NCBI GenBank assembly: GCA_023313575.1
Contig: JAJTTP010000017.1
Coordinates: 496,001 to 560,000 of the forward strand
Origin: Eutypella sp. D-1
Taxonomy: Eukaryota; Ascomycota; Sordariomycetes; Xylariales; Diatrypaceae
Length of the DNA: 64,000 nucleotides
Reading direction: 5' to 3'
In this document: positions 35,544-47,918 of the stretch, in pieces
How the letters are laid out: every line of letters begins with the position of its first letter
Numbering within the stretch: position 1 is the stretch's first letter
Translations under genes and position numbers: made by a program
The notes under the pieces: model-generated
What the model was told of the DNA's origin: nothing
Databases searched by the model: none
What the model saw: the letters and a program-made list of their open reading frames with translations, nothing else

Positions 35544-38511
35544 GGTAATGAGAGAGTCTCCCGCTTGGTAGGGAGATGTGGAATGCAGCAACGAAGCTTT
35601 TTTATACATTCAACTGTTAACGCGCTATATATACTGTCTGATCGTGTGAAGTGTTCCCCCTAGTCCGTGATATTTGGCCCCCGTGAGGGAAATTCCAGAA
35701 GACTAGGAGAAATGTTGAGTGCTGTCTCGATATTATCAGATGATGATCGTAGGTTGCTGGATAGGACGAAGACCGCGATTGGAACACAACACCTTTGAGG
35801 TGGCCTGCTCCATGCAGGAAATGAATTCATCTAGTTACCCTTCGTTTTACCTAGGCTAGGCTATCTGGTGAAAAGAAATTAAAAATTAAAAATACAAATA
35901 AAAAATAGGCCAGAAGAGTTTCCGGCAAGACGTAATAGCAGACCTATTCTTCTTTCCTGAGATACTAAGTACCTAGTTAGGAGTCGAGGTTCACTCAATG
36001 CCTACGTACCCACCCTACCATTCAGCCTCAAAACTGCATATGTGAACGGGCAAGCATATGAACGAAGTAAGTGTTCCTGAAGAAACAAGGCCCTACACAG
36101 TAAGCAATTCTTATTAATTCTCCGAGCAGAAACGAGTCCTCCTTTCTCTTTTTGTTTGTTTTGTTTCCAACCCAGTCGGTCCTCTGCCAGCTTTGCTTCG
36201 CCCTATTCTACCTGGGTAGGGAATTGACATAGGAGAAACCCCTAGGTACGACAAGCCCGTTACGTTGAGCTCTGAATATGCGTGCCGCCGATAAAAATCT
36301 AAGAAAAAGTATTTAGGGTACGGACTTGTTTGAATTGAACCTGAGGTCTTTTAAATATAAAAAAACAATAACTTATCATCGTATATATCCACACATATAT
36401 ATGATATCCTGCTGATTACTTGTTGTAATGGATGGAGTCGATCCCTTCTTAGCTGGATGACAACAACCCCGCATGACAACCGGAATAGAGCGAGAAACGG
36501 GTATGTGAGATGGGCGAGATTGGCGGCAGCCGCAAATTGGGACGCGTGCCACACCCCTAGGCGCCTATTAGTGGCACGTCAAGAGGCTAGCCCAAACGCT
36601 ACATATGTAGAAGCGGGGACCCGGAGGAGGAGGAGGGAGTTGCTAATGCCCCGCGATGTCACTGATATGAGAGTTGGAAGCGGAAGAGCGGGCGGGAACT
36701 TCGTCATATGTGCCTTCACGCATGCCATACTGTTGTTATACAGGGGTGCCTTTCTGCCCTTTTGCCCACTGAATTTGATTATGACCCATTAGATTTGTGT
36801 ATCTCGCCTGTCAACAATTTGTCAAATGGGAGACTTACTTACTTGTTGTCGTTGTTATGCCGGACATAGCCTTTCCAAGGTTAAACAGCAGCAGCTTACC
36901 ATATTACGTAGGTGCATCGGCTTCCCGGACCAGCCAGTTGCCGCTTGGGCTCGGGCGGGTTCGAGGACGTCTCGGTTTGCAGTACCGCTCGGTTTGATCT
37001 GACTGTTAACTAGTAAGGTACATGCCTGCCTATCCATCGATGCATCTATCAGGATATTGGAATCATTGTCTCACAATTAATCAGGAAAAGTAAAAACCAT
37101 GTCATGAAATATTGCACAAAATAAATAAATATCTTCCTACCTACTCTAAACTGTCAATTACATACGCAAACTTTTACTTTTTTTATAGCTTGTACCGAAA
37201 GGAGATATTTCTAGATTGGAGCTTCTTTACGTATATCAGGTTTAGGTAGGTAGGTGTATATCCGGGTAAGTACATATGTCTATACCTACCTAATCCACAC
37301 TTATACCCCAAGTAGGTGCGCACGTGCGAATATTGTACATACATCCTATGCCGTACAGGTAAGCAAGCAATCTGGAAGCAGCAACATCTAGCCTAACCCG
37401 ACGCCAACAACGCTTAATAAACCTGATATGACCCATAACCTAACACTCGAACCAACCCTGTCAACCCCTTATCACTTGATGTGCTTTGTGCTTGATGTGT
37501 GGTCCTGGGGTCGCCTGCCTAATAGCCTGCAGCTCACAGCTTACTTTTAGTACAGTCCGCAGCCCACTTTCCCCACCATATCACCCACCCGTATCGGAAA
37601 CCCCCCCCTCCCCCTCTCCCCCAATCTGCCAATCTAAGGTTTCTTAGAGCCTTTCTTGCCCCTCCAAACCCCCCCTCAAGGTCATCATAGGCTGCCTACC
37701 TGGTAAAGCGCATTATCGGACATCCATTACTTATTTACTTATCCTATCTTCTTGCTTCCGTTAGGTTTGACATCATCCAGGTTAAAGGAGAAATAGAAGA
37801 AAGGGAGAAATAAAAAAAGGCTCTTGGGCATCATTGATCTCGTTCGTATGTTTTATCGTAACTGCAACTGCAACTGCAACTACAAGTGTTCTTATCTGCC
37901 TTGCCCTACATACTTACTCAGCTAAAGTTACATACCTACCTACCTACCTCTATCTACCTACCAAGTAGGTACACTCATGGATACGTAATCTACGGTAACG
38001 CAACACCTTAAAACCAACTGACACCGAGGCATCGAGGAATCAAGGAACCAAGACACAAAATAGATCTCCTACACTTGAAACCAGTATTAGACTTTTGCCT
38101 TGTTTAAGGTTCACATCACCTACTTACATAAAAAGTACTGAATTCAACTTATCCTCCCGAACTAAAAAAGGTTTGAGGTCACCACCATCTTAATCGTTCT
38201 TAATCCCTCTCATAATAATTATTCGTTCCGTTCGACCTTACTTACCCCCGCCACCCTTCCATCCCGGCAGACCTCTGGGAAATACCCTTGGAGATATCTA
38301 TCACCTTGGAGGAACGAACGAACTTGATCAAGCATCTTAACAATTCTACCTAAGTTATTGTGAGCACGATCATTTTCATTTCTTCTTCATTTCTTCGGTT
38401 CTTCATTTCTCATTCCTCCCCTTGCTTCTTTTTGATACAGAAATCCCTTTTGATGGCGCCGGGCTGTCCGGGCTTTTATACCCTTCGGAAACCTTCTACA
38501 TGTAGGTAGGG

Positions 38512-38537
38512 AGAGCAGAGCAGAGCAGAGCAGAGCA
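38512..38537. repeat. GAGCA pentanucleotide repeat
   Basis: Five tandem AGAGC/GAGCA units about 560 bp before the membrane-protein gene. Confidence 0.85.
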
Positions 38538-39096
38538 CCTGTGCAATAAACCCCAAGTATTGTATTCTTTCCCTTCCTTTCTTCCTTCCCTAAAGTAGCC
38601 CCTTTCGAGAGCCCCAAGGTTGTTTTCATACATCCATGAATACATACCTGGAACTTTGACCTCCAGGCTGCAGGCTGAGCTTACCTAAATCCTTCCCTTT
38701 TGATTTATTAACCATTCACCATTTCCCACTTCCATTCTCAACCCCCCTACCCCCTCCAAATCGTCCCCACCCCCACCTCACCTTACCTCCCACTTCCAGG
38801 GCTCTCTCTCCTACATCCATATCCGAATTCGCATCACCATCTATTCACTATCATCTATCACCTAGAATAATCCCCCTATCTTCTTCACTTGTGCCTTTCT
38901 TTTCTGTTTAATTTTGTTTTGTTCATAAAGGGTTGCGTCTGAATCTGGCGCATTTCACCCGTCCGACCTGACCAACTTTCTACTACAGACGCTATCATCG
39001 GACCTTCTTGCATCTATTCATCCTCGATTTACCCACAGCCGGAGGTAAAGTCGAGGGATGACGTGATCGCGTGAAGGTTATTTCTGTCACCACGTA

Positions 39097-41151
39097 ATGG
39101 AACAGCTGGAACCGTCGACTCCTAGAACAAACCCTACGGAACCGACAACTGCTGTTTCACCAGTTACCGAACAAACCAAACAAGCTCCTACTACCAATAC
39201 AACTGCGAGATCATCTCCACCTCTCGCGCCTCTCACGCCCCTCACTCCCCTCACGGCTCTTACTCACAGCGAACCGAGCCCAGATAAACCCAGCTTTACT
39301 GACTCCACAACCCTAAATACTTCGAATACTCCGAGCATCTCGAACTCCGTTCCCTCCCTTCGTTTTCCCCGTCCCCTAGGTAATCGAAAACTTACCAACT
39401 GGGTATCATCGAGCTCGCCCGACATCATGCAGCCTGCCAACGTGAATCATGAAGACGAAGTCGACTTGGATGAGTTGGGCTATGACATCATCGGCACTGA
39501 TGGCGAGAGCCAAGCCGAATCCACCACTAGCTCCACCGACTATCAGGGAGCTGACGACGTCCAGAGCCTCTTGGGTACCGATACTGGCACAGATGTTGAT
39601 ACCAACGATGTCGACACCGATTCGTCGGATGAAGAGGAGGTCACACTGGTCAACGATTCACACGCTTCCATCCACAGCATCAGATCTACTATTGCTTCTA
39701 CCGATGACGGAGCGCTGCGCGAGGAGGAGGATGTTAGCGTCAACACTCTTGCCGACCAGAGTCTGGAGAATCCCACAAGCTTCGAGCAGTATGGCCTACC
39801 AAATATTCACAGCTCTAGCATCACATCACCACCGGACTTGAACCGACTTGTGGACCGCCCCCAGAACGATGACAGCGAGCCTCTTGAAGAAGAGAGTGAC
39901 GCTGAGGATGATGTGGACACTAGTCCGAGATATCCACGCCTAAACAGACTCCTTGGATTACCTCGAGATTCCGATGTGGCCGATCATTTCAGGCGGGCTA
40001 TCCCTGTCCTACTCCGCAATCTCCTTGTTATACTCGGCGTTGTCCTGATTTCAACTTACCTCTCAGACCCTCCAGCCCCTGACTTATCGACGGTCCCGGT
40101 GGCCGCCGTCTCTTCTGTCACCACGCCACCCGTCAGCGATTCATCACCTACGACAACGTCTTCCAGCACCCTAGTTGTCGTGACGGCAAAGACACCTAAT
40201 GCGTTGCAGACCAGCTCGTCATCAGACAGCTTCGCATTGAAGTATCTGGGTGGGAAAGAGACGAAGGAGTCGACCGATGTTCTTTTGGCTTCAGAGGAGC
40301 CAATCTGCTCCGTCAAGCTCCTCGAATACAATGGGATTCTCATCATCGTACCGAAAGCCCTCAAAACATATTGGCTCACTCAACGTGCCATTATGATTGC
40401 GGTGAGCCGGGGTAACTATGATATTCCTACTAAGTTGTCCTCAGTAGACACTGGGTTCCTGATCCAAGTGCCAGCTGAGGAGGCACATGGCATTCTCGAC
40501 GTATACGTCGCCACTACCAAGATTCCCAAGGTGAACGAGGTCTTCCAGATCAATTTCAGTAAACCCGTCTTCTCGGGTGCATTCGATACTGTCAAGGGAT
40601 TCGCGCTGAGGGTCGTCGACACTGTCAATGTGACATCGGCGTGGGTTGAGAAGAACTACAGCCCGGCCTTCGACACCATGGCGAAGCACATACGTGAGGG
40701 GGCAACAGCCAGGGTCCTTCCTGCGCTGCGTACTTTCGCCCAAGAAGTTGACGATGTCCTGACTTTCCCCGCGCGCATGTTGTCGCAGGCTTTTGTGAAA
40801 CTTCATCCATCATTGAACAGTGATGTCGTGGCCCAGCGGGTTAATCAGGCACACCTAGAGTTAACCCGACAGGCGCAGGACATACGTGACGACCTCTCTC
40901 TGAGACTCCTCACGGCCCAGCTAACCTCTAAGCTGTGGTGGCTCCGGGTACAGGGGAAAGAGGATGAGTATCAACAGTACATGGCCAACGCTACAGCCTA
41001 CTATAATCAGAAGCAGGCCGATGCTCTGGATGCTCGTCGCGAGCGAGCGGCTCGGGTCAAGGAAGAAATCCAGAAGAGCCAGGCGCAGCGGAAAGGAAAG
41101 CCAGAGGGTTCGCGGTCGTTTTCCTGGATGATGCCCGATTGGGTATTCTAG
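39097..41151 (+). CDS. Single-pass membrane protein of unknown function
   Basis: One intronless 684-codon frame. Residues 1-100 are Pro/Thr/Ser-rich and low complexity. Residues 110-300 are acidic and serine-rich (ELGYDIIGTDGESQAESTTS, TDSSDEEEVTLVND), typical of a disordered phosphorylated region. One clear membrane helix lies at about 303-323 (IPVLLRNLLVILGVVLISTY). It is followed by a Ser/Thr-rich linker, a folded-looking domain at about 385-600, and a charged helical tail at about 640-670 (ALDARRERAARVKEEIQKSQ). With no signal peptide and a cytoplasmic-type acidic N-terminus, it may be a type II protein of the ER, nuclear envelope or another internal membrane. I do not recognise the family; function is unknown. 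Confidence 0.8.
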   Translation: MEQLEPSTPRTNPTEPTTAVSPVTEQTKQAPTTNTTARSSPPLAPLTPLTPLTALTHSEPSPDKPSFTDSTTLNTSNTPSISNSVPSLRFPRPLGNRKLTNWVSSSSPDIMQPANVNHEDEVDLDELGYDIIGTDGESQAESTTSSTDYQGADDVQSLLGTDTGTDVDTNDVDTDSSDEEEVTLVNDSHASIHSIRSTIASTDDGALREEEDVSVNTLADQSLENPTSFEQYGLPNIHSSSITSPPDLNRLVDRPQNDDSEPLEEESDAEDDVDTSPRYPRLNRLLGLPRDSDVADHFRRAIPVLLRNLLVILGVVLISTYLSDPPAPDLSTVPVAAVSSVTTPPVSDSSPTTTSSSTLVVVTAKTPNALQTSSSSDSFALKYLGGKETKESTDVLLASEEPICSVKLLEYNGILIIVPKALKTYWLTQRAIMIAVSRGNYDIPTKLSSVDTGFLIQVPAEEAHGILDVYVATTKIPKVNEVFQINFSKPVFSGAFDTVKGFALRVVDTVNVTSAWVEKNYSPAFDTMAKHIREGATARVLPALRTFAQEVDDVLTFPARMLSQAFVKLHPSLNSDVVAQRVNQAHLELTRQAQDIRDDLSLRLLTAQLTSKLWWLRVQGKEDEYQQYMANATAYYNQKQADALDARRERAARVKEEIQKSQAQRKGKPEGSRSFSWMMPDWVF

Positions 41152-43690
41152 ATTTGGTCGGTCATTCGTTCATTTGGCACTTTGCACTTTATACCAAGGG
41201 TTTGGGCAGGATGAAACAGGGACGGCGTTTCGGTTCACATGACATTGTTGTATTTGCTGGGTTTTCACACTCCTCCTTCAACCCCTCCCCCCCCCCCGGG
41301 TCCATCCCATCCCCACCATTATCGTTGATATAGCTCTGCAGGCTGCTTCACTACACGTTCACCGCTCTACGATTATGAACCTGTTCATGTTGCTTGGAAA
41401 CCAGGTGCGTTAATTGTTCTAGAGGGGGGTGAAGTGAAAGTACATTATGTCATGTCATGGAGAGGGGAACAGTTATTTTATCAGTATTTTTTTTTCTTAA
41501 CCTCCTATTGCATATGACTACTATCGACCCTTTGCTTAGGGACAGACAAGAAGATGATGACAATATTTCTGTGCTAATACATTTTCCCTCCCACCTCAAT
41601 CATCCCGTACCGTACCGTACACCTTTGGTAGGAAACACGCATAGCTTTTCCCGTGCCCCGAGGAGGAGGCCCATCGTGGCCCCTCCCCCTACCCTTTTAA
41701 AGCCAAAGCCACTTGAGAGAGGTAGATCGTGTTAGCTGGATGGATTGCACTTTTATTCCGACCCTACTCCTAGACCTACCAGATAGGTAGGAAGAAAGAG
41801 GAGGGAAGGGGGGGGGAGAGGCAGGGGGTAAACCAATGGACTTGAGGCAAGGGTTATACCAGGTATGGTAAGTATGTATGGAACGGAAAGGAAATGGAGT
41901 TTATGGACTCCCTAAGAAGGGGGAAAGAAAGGAAAATGGGAGGGAACTTGACACTGGGGGGGTTTTTTTTTTCTCCTTTTCTTTTGTTTTCTTGTAGGTT
42001 AGACGGAAGACAGACAGACTTATTAGCGGCCTTGCCTCCTCCCCTTCCCCCCCCACCCTCTCCTAACAATGCGTATGTGGCTTTTCCCCCCTTCCTTTTC
42101 TGATATTGTAATATGATATTTATCTACGGATCTCTTTTTTAAACTGAGACGGCGTGGCAAAAATGACAGCTGCCTCTATGAAGTTTGAGAAGTGATGGGT
42201 CTGTCGAATCGGTTGAGCGAGCCTATTTGATGATAGAGATCCAGAGGACTCTACAGTTCTTTCTGATTGAAGATGAAATTGTAGAATTAAGCATCGAGTC
42301 GTGTTATTGTTCTATACTACAGCAATGTCTTCTATATTTCCATAATGGGATGGTTAGGGCTTTTTAGTATAAACCAGGTGAATACAACAATATACCTAAG
42401 TAGATATATGTAAATAAGGAAGAGAGAGTGTTTACTTTCGAGTGCAGCTTGAAGAAGATATGGCAATCACATGGAAGCAAGTTACCCGCCAGGAGGGAAG
42501 CCCCGCTGTCTGCATCGGAGATAATATGTACTATGTAGAGCCCCTCTAACCCCCTGTTCTTGCATGGTGCCCAAAAGGCCCCGAAAGTCCGCTAGGTAAG
42601 GTTAGGTATGCACATATGTACAATATGTATATGTATGTATGTATGTACAAGTACCTACAGCTCTAGTAGGTATATAGAAAACATTGTTTAGCAGGTGCCT
42701 ACCTTCCCAGATATGTAATAGGTAATTTGTCTTAGTTAGTACTAGAGGGTCTAGGCAGACTGTCATGCATTCACTGGACATTCCACAGATTCCACAGATT
42801 CCACCAACCCCTGCCCAGGTTTTGATTGCTGTTGTTGTACTGGCTCGAGTTGGCTTGGTTGGGAGAATGGGAGAAGGAGGGGCTCATCCAGGTTGTACAT
42901 ACATATCGATTACTCCCTATCAGGACCCAATAAAAAATCCCACTTTGATTTATCCCACTTTGCCTCCCCGCCTTCCCTCCTTACACGCAACCTTGGAACG
43001 CAACGCACCGCAACGCAACGCAAACATCGGCATCTTCAAACTCGCCTCCCACCCCCCTCCCTCCCCGAAAAAAAAAACTTGCGACACACTTTAAACCCCA
43101 AACTACTCTGAAAGAAACAACAGTTAAGAGGTAGCATTTATTCAGCGCGTCGATATACCCTCTCGATCGATATAACTTGAACAGTCATCGGTACGTATTG
43201 TCTACTCTGCTGCATCTTCTCGAAACCCACTTCACATGTCTTTCGTCCACGTAATATTGTTCTATCCATAGCGTGCTGCCGATTGCTGCCGATTTTTTTT
43301 AAAAAAAAAAAGAAAGGCACTTTGCATGGACATGGTTGGAAACCTAAAAATGCATGGAAGCATTCAATTTTACAATTTTATAACCTGAGAGGTGGGGCAC
43401 AGTAAACATTCAGCGGGGATGGGAAGAAAGGGGGCGGAGGGGGAGGGCGGGGGTTGGTTTGTTGAAAATGAGAGAGTTGTTTGGGTGTTTTGGTGACTGG
43501 AAGGGTTTCTTTTCCTGTGTGCGACGACTTCAGAGCCTTGCATTTTTATGACTCTCACACAATAGGCTGTTCTTCTGACAAAAGCTAACTTTTCTTCCTC
43601 TGCTCTTCACTTTCAATTTCCAGATCGCGCAAACCAAATACCTCCGACGATAGACATTACATATCCAACCCACCACTACTTTCTTTCAAG
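41152..43690. other. Intergenic region
   Basis: No gene seen. It contains homopolymer tracts (poly-C near 41290, poly-G near 41810, a T8-A11 palindromic tract near 43288), ATGT repeats near 42630 and ACCTACC words around 42600-42680. A CT-rich leader precedes RanBP1. Confidence 0.4.
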
Positions 43691-44691
43691 ATGAGCTCCG
43701 CTGAGAACCCCGAGACCAAGGTCGAGGAGACCAAGCCTGCCGAGGACAAGCCCGTCACCTCCTCCTCCGTTTTCTCCATGTTCGGCGGCGGCGCGAAGAA
43801 GGAGAAGAAGGATGAAGATGAGGACCGTGGCGACAACTCCGGAAGCGCTAAGGCTCAGCGCGAGGCCGCTGCCGCCGCCAAGGGCGATGACGAAGTATGT
43901 TAGAACGCCACTACCACCGCCCCCACGAATCACCGATACCGAATACTAATACGATGTTTCTTTTTTTCTCCCCTTTGTAGGAACAGCCTCCCGAGTCGGA
44001 GGACGTCCACTTCGAGCCCGTCATCAAACTGACGGAGAAGATCGACACCAAGACCAACGAGGAGTCGGAGGAGCAGCTTTTCAAGATGCGCGCCAAGCTG
44101 TTCAAATTCATCCGCGACACCCAGGAGTGGAAAGAGCGCGGGACTGGCGACGTCCGGCTGTTGAAGCATAAGGAGAACGGCAAGACTCGCCTCGTCATGC
44201 GACGTGACAAGACCCTCAAGGTCTGCGCCAACCACTACAGTAGGTCAACCCTGCTCTTCTGCTTTTACTCTTGCTCTTGTTCGGGTGAAGACCTAGGCTT
44301 GAAACCGTCTGCTAACACGTTATTACCTAGTCGTCCCTGACATGAAGCTGTCGCCCAACGTTGGCAGCGACCGAAGCTGGGTCTGGAATGCCGCCGCTGA
44401 CGTTAGCGAGGGTGAGCCCGAGGCGGTTACCCTGGCAATCCGTTTCGCCAACTCCGAGAGTATGTTGACCGTCCATCATCCTTTCTGGTCAATCTGACTT
44501 ACTACCCCATCGCCCTTTCTCTTGTCGACATGAAACGAGTCTAACCTTCCTCTCCAGATGCCAACACTTTCAAAGATGCTTTCCTCTCAGCCCAAAAGGA
44601 GAACGAGGCTCTCTTCGCCAAGGAGGAAGAGTCTGAGGCCCCCAAAGACAAGGAGGAGCCTAAGGGCGAGACCAAGGAGGAAGCTTCGTAA
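43691..44691 (+). CDS. YRB1: Ran-binding protein 1 (Yrb1-like)
   Basis: Four exons (43691-43894, 43981-44239, 44331-44459, 44558-44691) give 241 aa. Residues about 85-215 form a RanBP1 (RanBD) domain: [80 protein letters not shown]. The acidic lysine-rich N-terminus and [20 protein letters not shown] tail are usual for fungal RanBP1. The protein binds Ran-GTP in the cytoplasm and with RanGAP releases export complexes, completing the nuclear transport cycle. An [14 protein letters not shown] segment near residue 25 resembles the N-terminus of other ascomycete orthologues. Introns are regular GT-AG and all boundaries keep the domain intact. The gene stands alone between gene-poor flanks. Confidence 0.95.
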
Positions 44692-45696
44692 GACGTCACT
44701 ACTGCTTTGCCGGCGTGGTGCTTCGGAGCCGTTGGGTTCAACCGGGTAGCCCCTTCCCATCAAGTGATGGGGGAGGGCAGGAGAGGGATGGTAGAAATGA
44801 CTCCAAGGGAATAAAGATGATGACGACGAAGAAAAAGAGAGAGAGAGAGCGACCCAACCATGGCATGCCTGCGTTTGTTAATTAGAATAGTTCATGACGG
44901 ATCGAGGACATCTTACAGCACAACCCGACTCAGATCACCTACCCCCCTCCCCCAACAAGAGAGAGAAGTCACGGCAATCTACGATATTTCCGTTTCCATC
45001 CTCTCAGCCCCCCTCTATCTTCCCCTGACGCCACAGCACACTTCCCCACTGCCTACTTAGTAGCCAGCCAGGCTATAAAATTCACAACATTATCCAACAC
45101 CACCCAACCACAATATCGCCTCGATATTTGTCTTCCCCCCCGCCCCCCAACCCCCTCCCTCTCTGGATTATAGCAAGCAAAGCAAAGCAAAGCAGGCCCC
45201 GATAAGAAGAAGAAGAAGGCGGCGGTGGAGACGATGGTGGCGGGCGCTCGATAATGACGATGAAATGAAGTGAAGTTGTCTTGCGTAGGCTTGGAAGAAA
45301 AGAAAGTCATGACATGCCGGTTTTTTTCTTCTTCTTCTTCTCTCTTTTCGCTCTTCCTATCTCGCTATGTCCTCTGTCTGCTCCTTCTTTTTTTCCTTAA
45401 AGAGAGATACACGTGTGTGTGTGTGTGTGTGTGTGTGTATGTCCTATGCGTAGGCGTGGTCGTGATTCGTGGCTGGCTTGATTTGGTTACTATGAACTTA
45501 TGCCCTGATGTGATGTGATGATGGCTGGTATGTCATATTATTATAATTCGAGTAAACCAGGTAAATAGTTATATAACTACATGGTATAAATATGATTATA
45601 CATTACTTATGAGCTTCCAAGGTTATTATTCGTATGTAAATGACTTTCTTTCTTATCTTGCTTTCCTTTGCTTTTTTTTAAAAAAAAAAAAACCTG
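44692..45696. other. Intergenic region with GT microsatellite
   Basis: No gene seen. The 3' UTR of RanBP1 is probably at the start. A GT repeat occupies 45413-45438 and an AAGCA repeat about 45176-45195. A T9-A13 tract lies near 45673. Confidence 0.4.
45413..45438. repeat. GT dinucleotide microsatellite
   Basis: About thirteen uninterrupted GT units. Confidence 0.9.
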
Positions 45697-46175
45697 ATCC
45701 CGGGTTGGTCTTGGGGTATTTCGAAGTGATGCTGGCCCATTCTGAGTATGCCCGGCTGCTTTGCCACCCCCACCCAGGCCGGTTTGCGAACGCAGCTGAC
45801 GCCGCCGACAAGGCTGCTGGGTATAAATCATTCGCGTCGTCCATAACCACTGCATCTTTGGTGGAGGCTTTCGGGTTTCTTGATGAGCCCATCAGAAATA
45901 AGGTCGTGGCCCATTACCTTCCTTCGGACCTGCTCGGCTCACACCTTCAGCCTGTCAGCCCTGCCGATCTCAGAGGTCCCTCCTTTTGCCAGTGATGGTC
46001 AGGATCACGATGAACTTGTTCGACCCATGATGACGTTCTTGGGCCCGGTTGGCAATCTCCACCTCACCTGTTACGCTCGGAACCCACATCTAGGCCCCGT
46101 CTCGAGGGTCCTCCCTGCCGCAGCCGTTGATCCTAGCGCTGAACATCTGATTCTGAAAAGCCGCGACTTCATCCC
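45697..46175 (+). pseudogene. GC-rich coding-like fragment with frameshift, unrecognised
   Basis: A 480-bp GC-rich island lies between homopolymer A/T tracts. One plus-strand frame reads VLGYFEVMLAHSEYARLLCH, continues to HYLPSDLLGSHLQPVSPADL, and stops at 45993. A +1 frame then continues PFASDGQDHDELVRPMMTFL and VDPSAEHLILKSRDFIPI. Together these suggest about 155 residues of a decayed or frameshifted protein. No family is recognised and no start is visible. It could be a transposon or gene relic. Confidence 0.3.
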
Positions 46176-47918
46176 TATCATGAAAAAAAAAAATTTAAAA
46201 ACTTAAAATATCAATACTAATACTGGATATCGTAACACCATCTGCTTTCTTCTGCAGACGTCTAAAAAGAGGCTTAAAGGGTCGACTTCAAGACACGCAA
46301 AAAGGTTCAGGGTCATCCATCAGTCTCATAGTGACAATGCTCGCTAAACTTTCGATCCGAATAGCTGCAACATCATCCTCAGAAACTTCATAATGCATGT
46401 GCCAGGCAGAAGAACAAAGAAGCCCCCCTTCGAGCTGCGGGTCTGACTGACATAGCCATGTCGACGGATGGGAGAGAGAGAGACTCAGAATCGTAGGTCT
46501 CCATAGCGCCCGGAAAAGAAGATATCCTTCTGAGTGAAGTAGTTAGTAAGAGACGCCTTTCCCTTCATTATTGCCAGTTTCTCTAAGTTATTTTATCAAA
46601 GTTGGAAAAAGGGGGCCTTGGGACATGGATGGTACAGATTTATGTGTAATTGCATTAGCGAAGTAAAGTAGGAGGTAGCTTAGATAGAGTGCCAGGCCCC
46701 CGCGAAAATTTATGGCCCAGCTATGTATTTGACCACGAATGGAGTTGGGCCATAAATTTTCGCACCCGCCTGAGTGCCCAGGGTGGTAGAAGTATAGTCA
46801 CGTGATTGCGCGTAGTAGCATGTACATGTAGGTGAAGGTACCCATAAAGAAAATCATTCTCTGCAGCCCTGGTAGTGGGTAGACTGCGGGGCACGCGGGC
46901 GTCCCCGTTCCGTTGCATCGTAACGCGTTTAGATAGAATCTACATAGTGGTTTGAAACTACCTACCTGAGTACCCAGGTATGTAGATATAGCCCGATATC
47001 TTACAGTTTATACTTACACCTGCTTCTGTACAAACCACATTTATGGTATTTTGGTAGTGTCCCTTTTGTGCTTGATACTACCTAGGGTAACCTGAAGTTT
47101 ATCTACTTTGCATGTGTGTGTGTATGCACACTGATGCAAGCAAGCTTGGCTCGATCAACTTCCTGTTTAACTGATATAGTCCTCGCTTAGACTTTTCCTT
47201 TGGCTTTCCTTTACGCAAAGGCAACAACATCCCCCCTCCTTTTTCAACTGCCTCTTTTGAGCATACCTCGGCATCTACGCGTTTGAATAAAGCCCTCTGT
47301 CGCTATTTCCCTGCATCTTTTTTAGGCACCTGCCTACTTACTTTATCTGTTGTCTACTAGAACGCGAAGGGAAGGGCTATTCTGTTCTTTGTTCACCTTC
47401 ACATATCACCGTTATTAAGGCATTATCAGACCTCATTTCTTCAGCTCAATCGACTGAGCTCTACCTTATCGTTTATTACACACCCCCTTTAATGCCGCAA
47501 TAGGCAAAGGCTCTGAGACATACTGAGTGGGCACTGACCTGCAGTCAAGCCCCATTAACGGTGACTCGCTTTGACTGCTTAGTGACTACTATCGCGGCCC
47601 TTACTATTACTACTACCGCCACTGCGGACAGTCGTATCTGCGCACCTATTTAACCCTTGGCGACCCCTGGTTAGACGAACCTGTACGCCTTCTCTTCTTA
47701 TCGTGGAGCAAGGATTAGGCTTCTACTTATCTATACCTGCCTGAACATAGCGCCTACCCGCACTTACAGGATACAGATTATAGGTTATAGGGTAGCCTAA
47801 AGCGGCATACATACTCAGGTCATCAGGTCTTCGCACCGATCGATCGAACCTTCCGCGACATCTTTCTTCTGGACGGGCGGAAACAGAAGCGGGAAAAAAA
47901 AAAGAAGAAAAGATAATC
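46176..47918. other. Intergenic region with a MITE-like hairpin
   Basis: No gene seen. It contains the inverted repeat at 46702-46763 described separately. From about 47200 it is CT-rich and probably includes promoter and leader of the DUF4211 gene. Confidence 0.4.
46687..46782. mobile_element. Hairpin with flanking direct repeat (MITE-like footprint)
   Basis: GCGAAAATTTATGGCCCA (46702-46719) is the exact reverse complement of TGGGCCATAAATTTTCGC (46746-46763), with a 26-base spacer. The pair is flanked by GAGTGCCAGG (46687-46696) and GAGTGCCCAGG (46772-46782), a direct repeat differing by one inserted base. The layout resembles a very small non-autonomous element or an excision footprint with a target duplication. 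No transposase is present. Confidence 0.45.

Larger units (their letters stand above)
34742..39096. other. Intergenic region and long CT-rich leader
   Basis: No gene seen. Microsatellites are TAC (35512-35543), AACTGC (37860-37880) and GAGCA (38512-38537). ACCTACCT words cluster at 37240-37300 and 37935-37970. The last about 500 bp before 39097 is CT-rich and probably the leader of the downstream membrane-protein gene. Confidence 0.45.

Noticed and set aside
36457..36792. 111-codon plus-strand frame
   Set aside because: No recognisable motif and no supporting splice or leader context.
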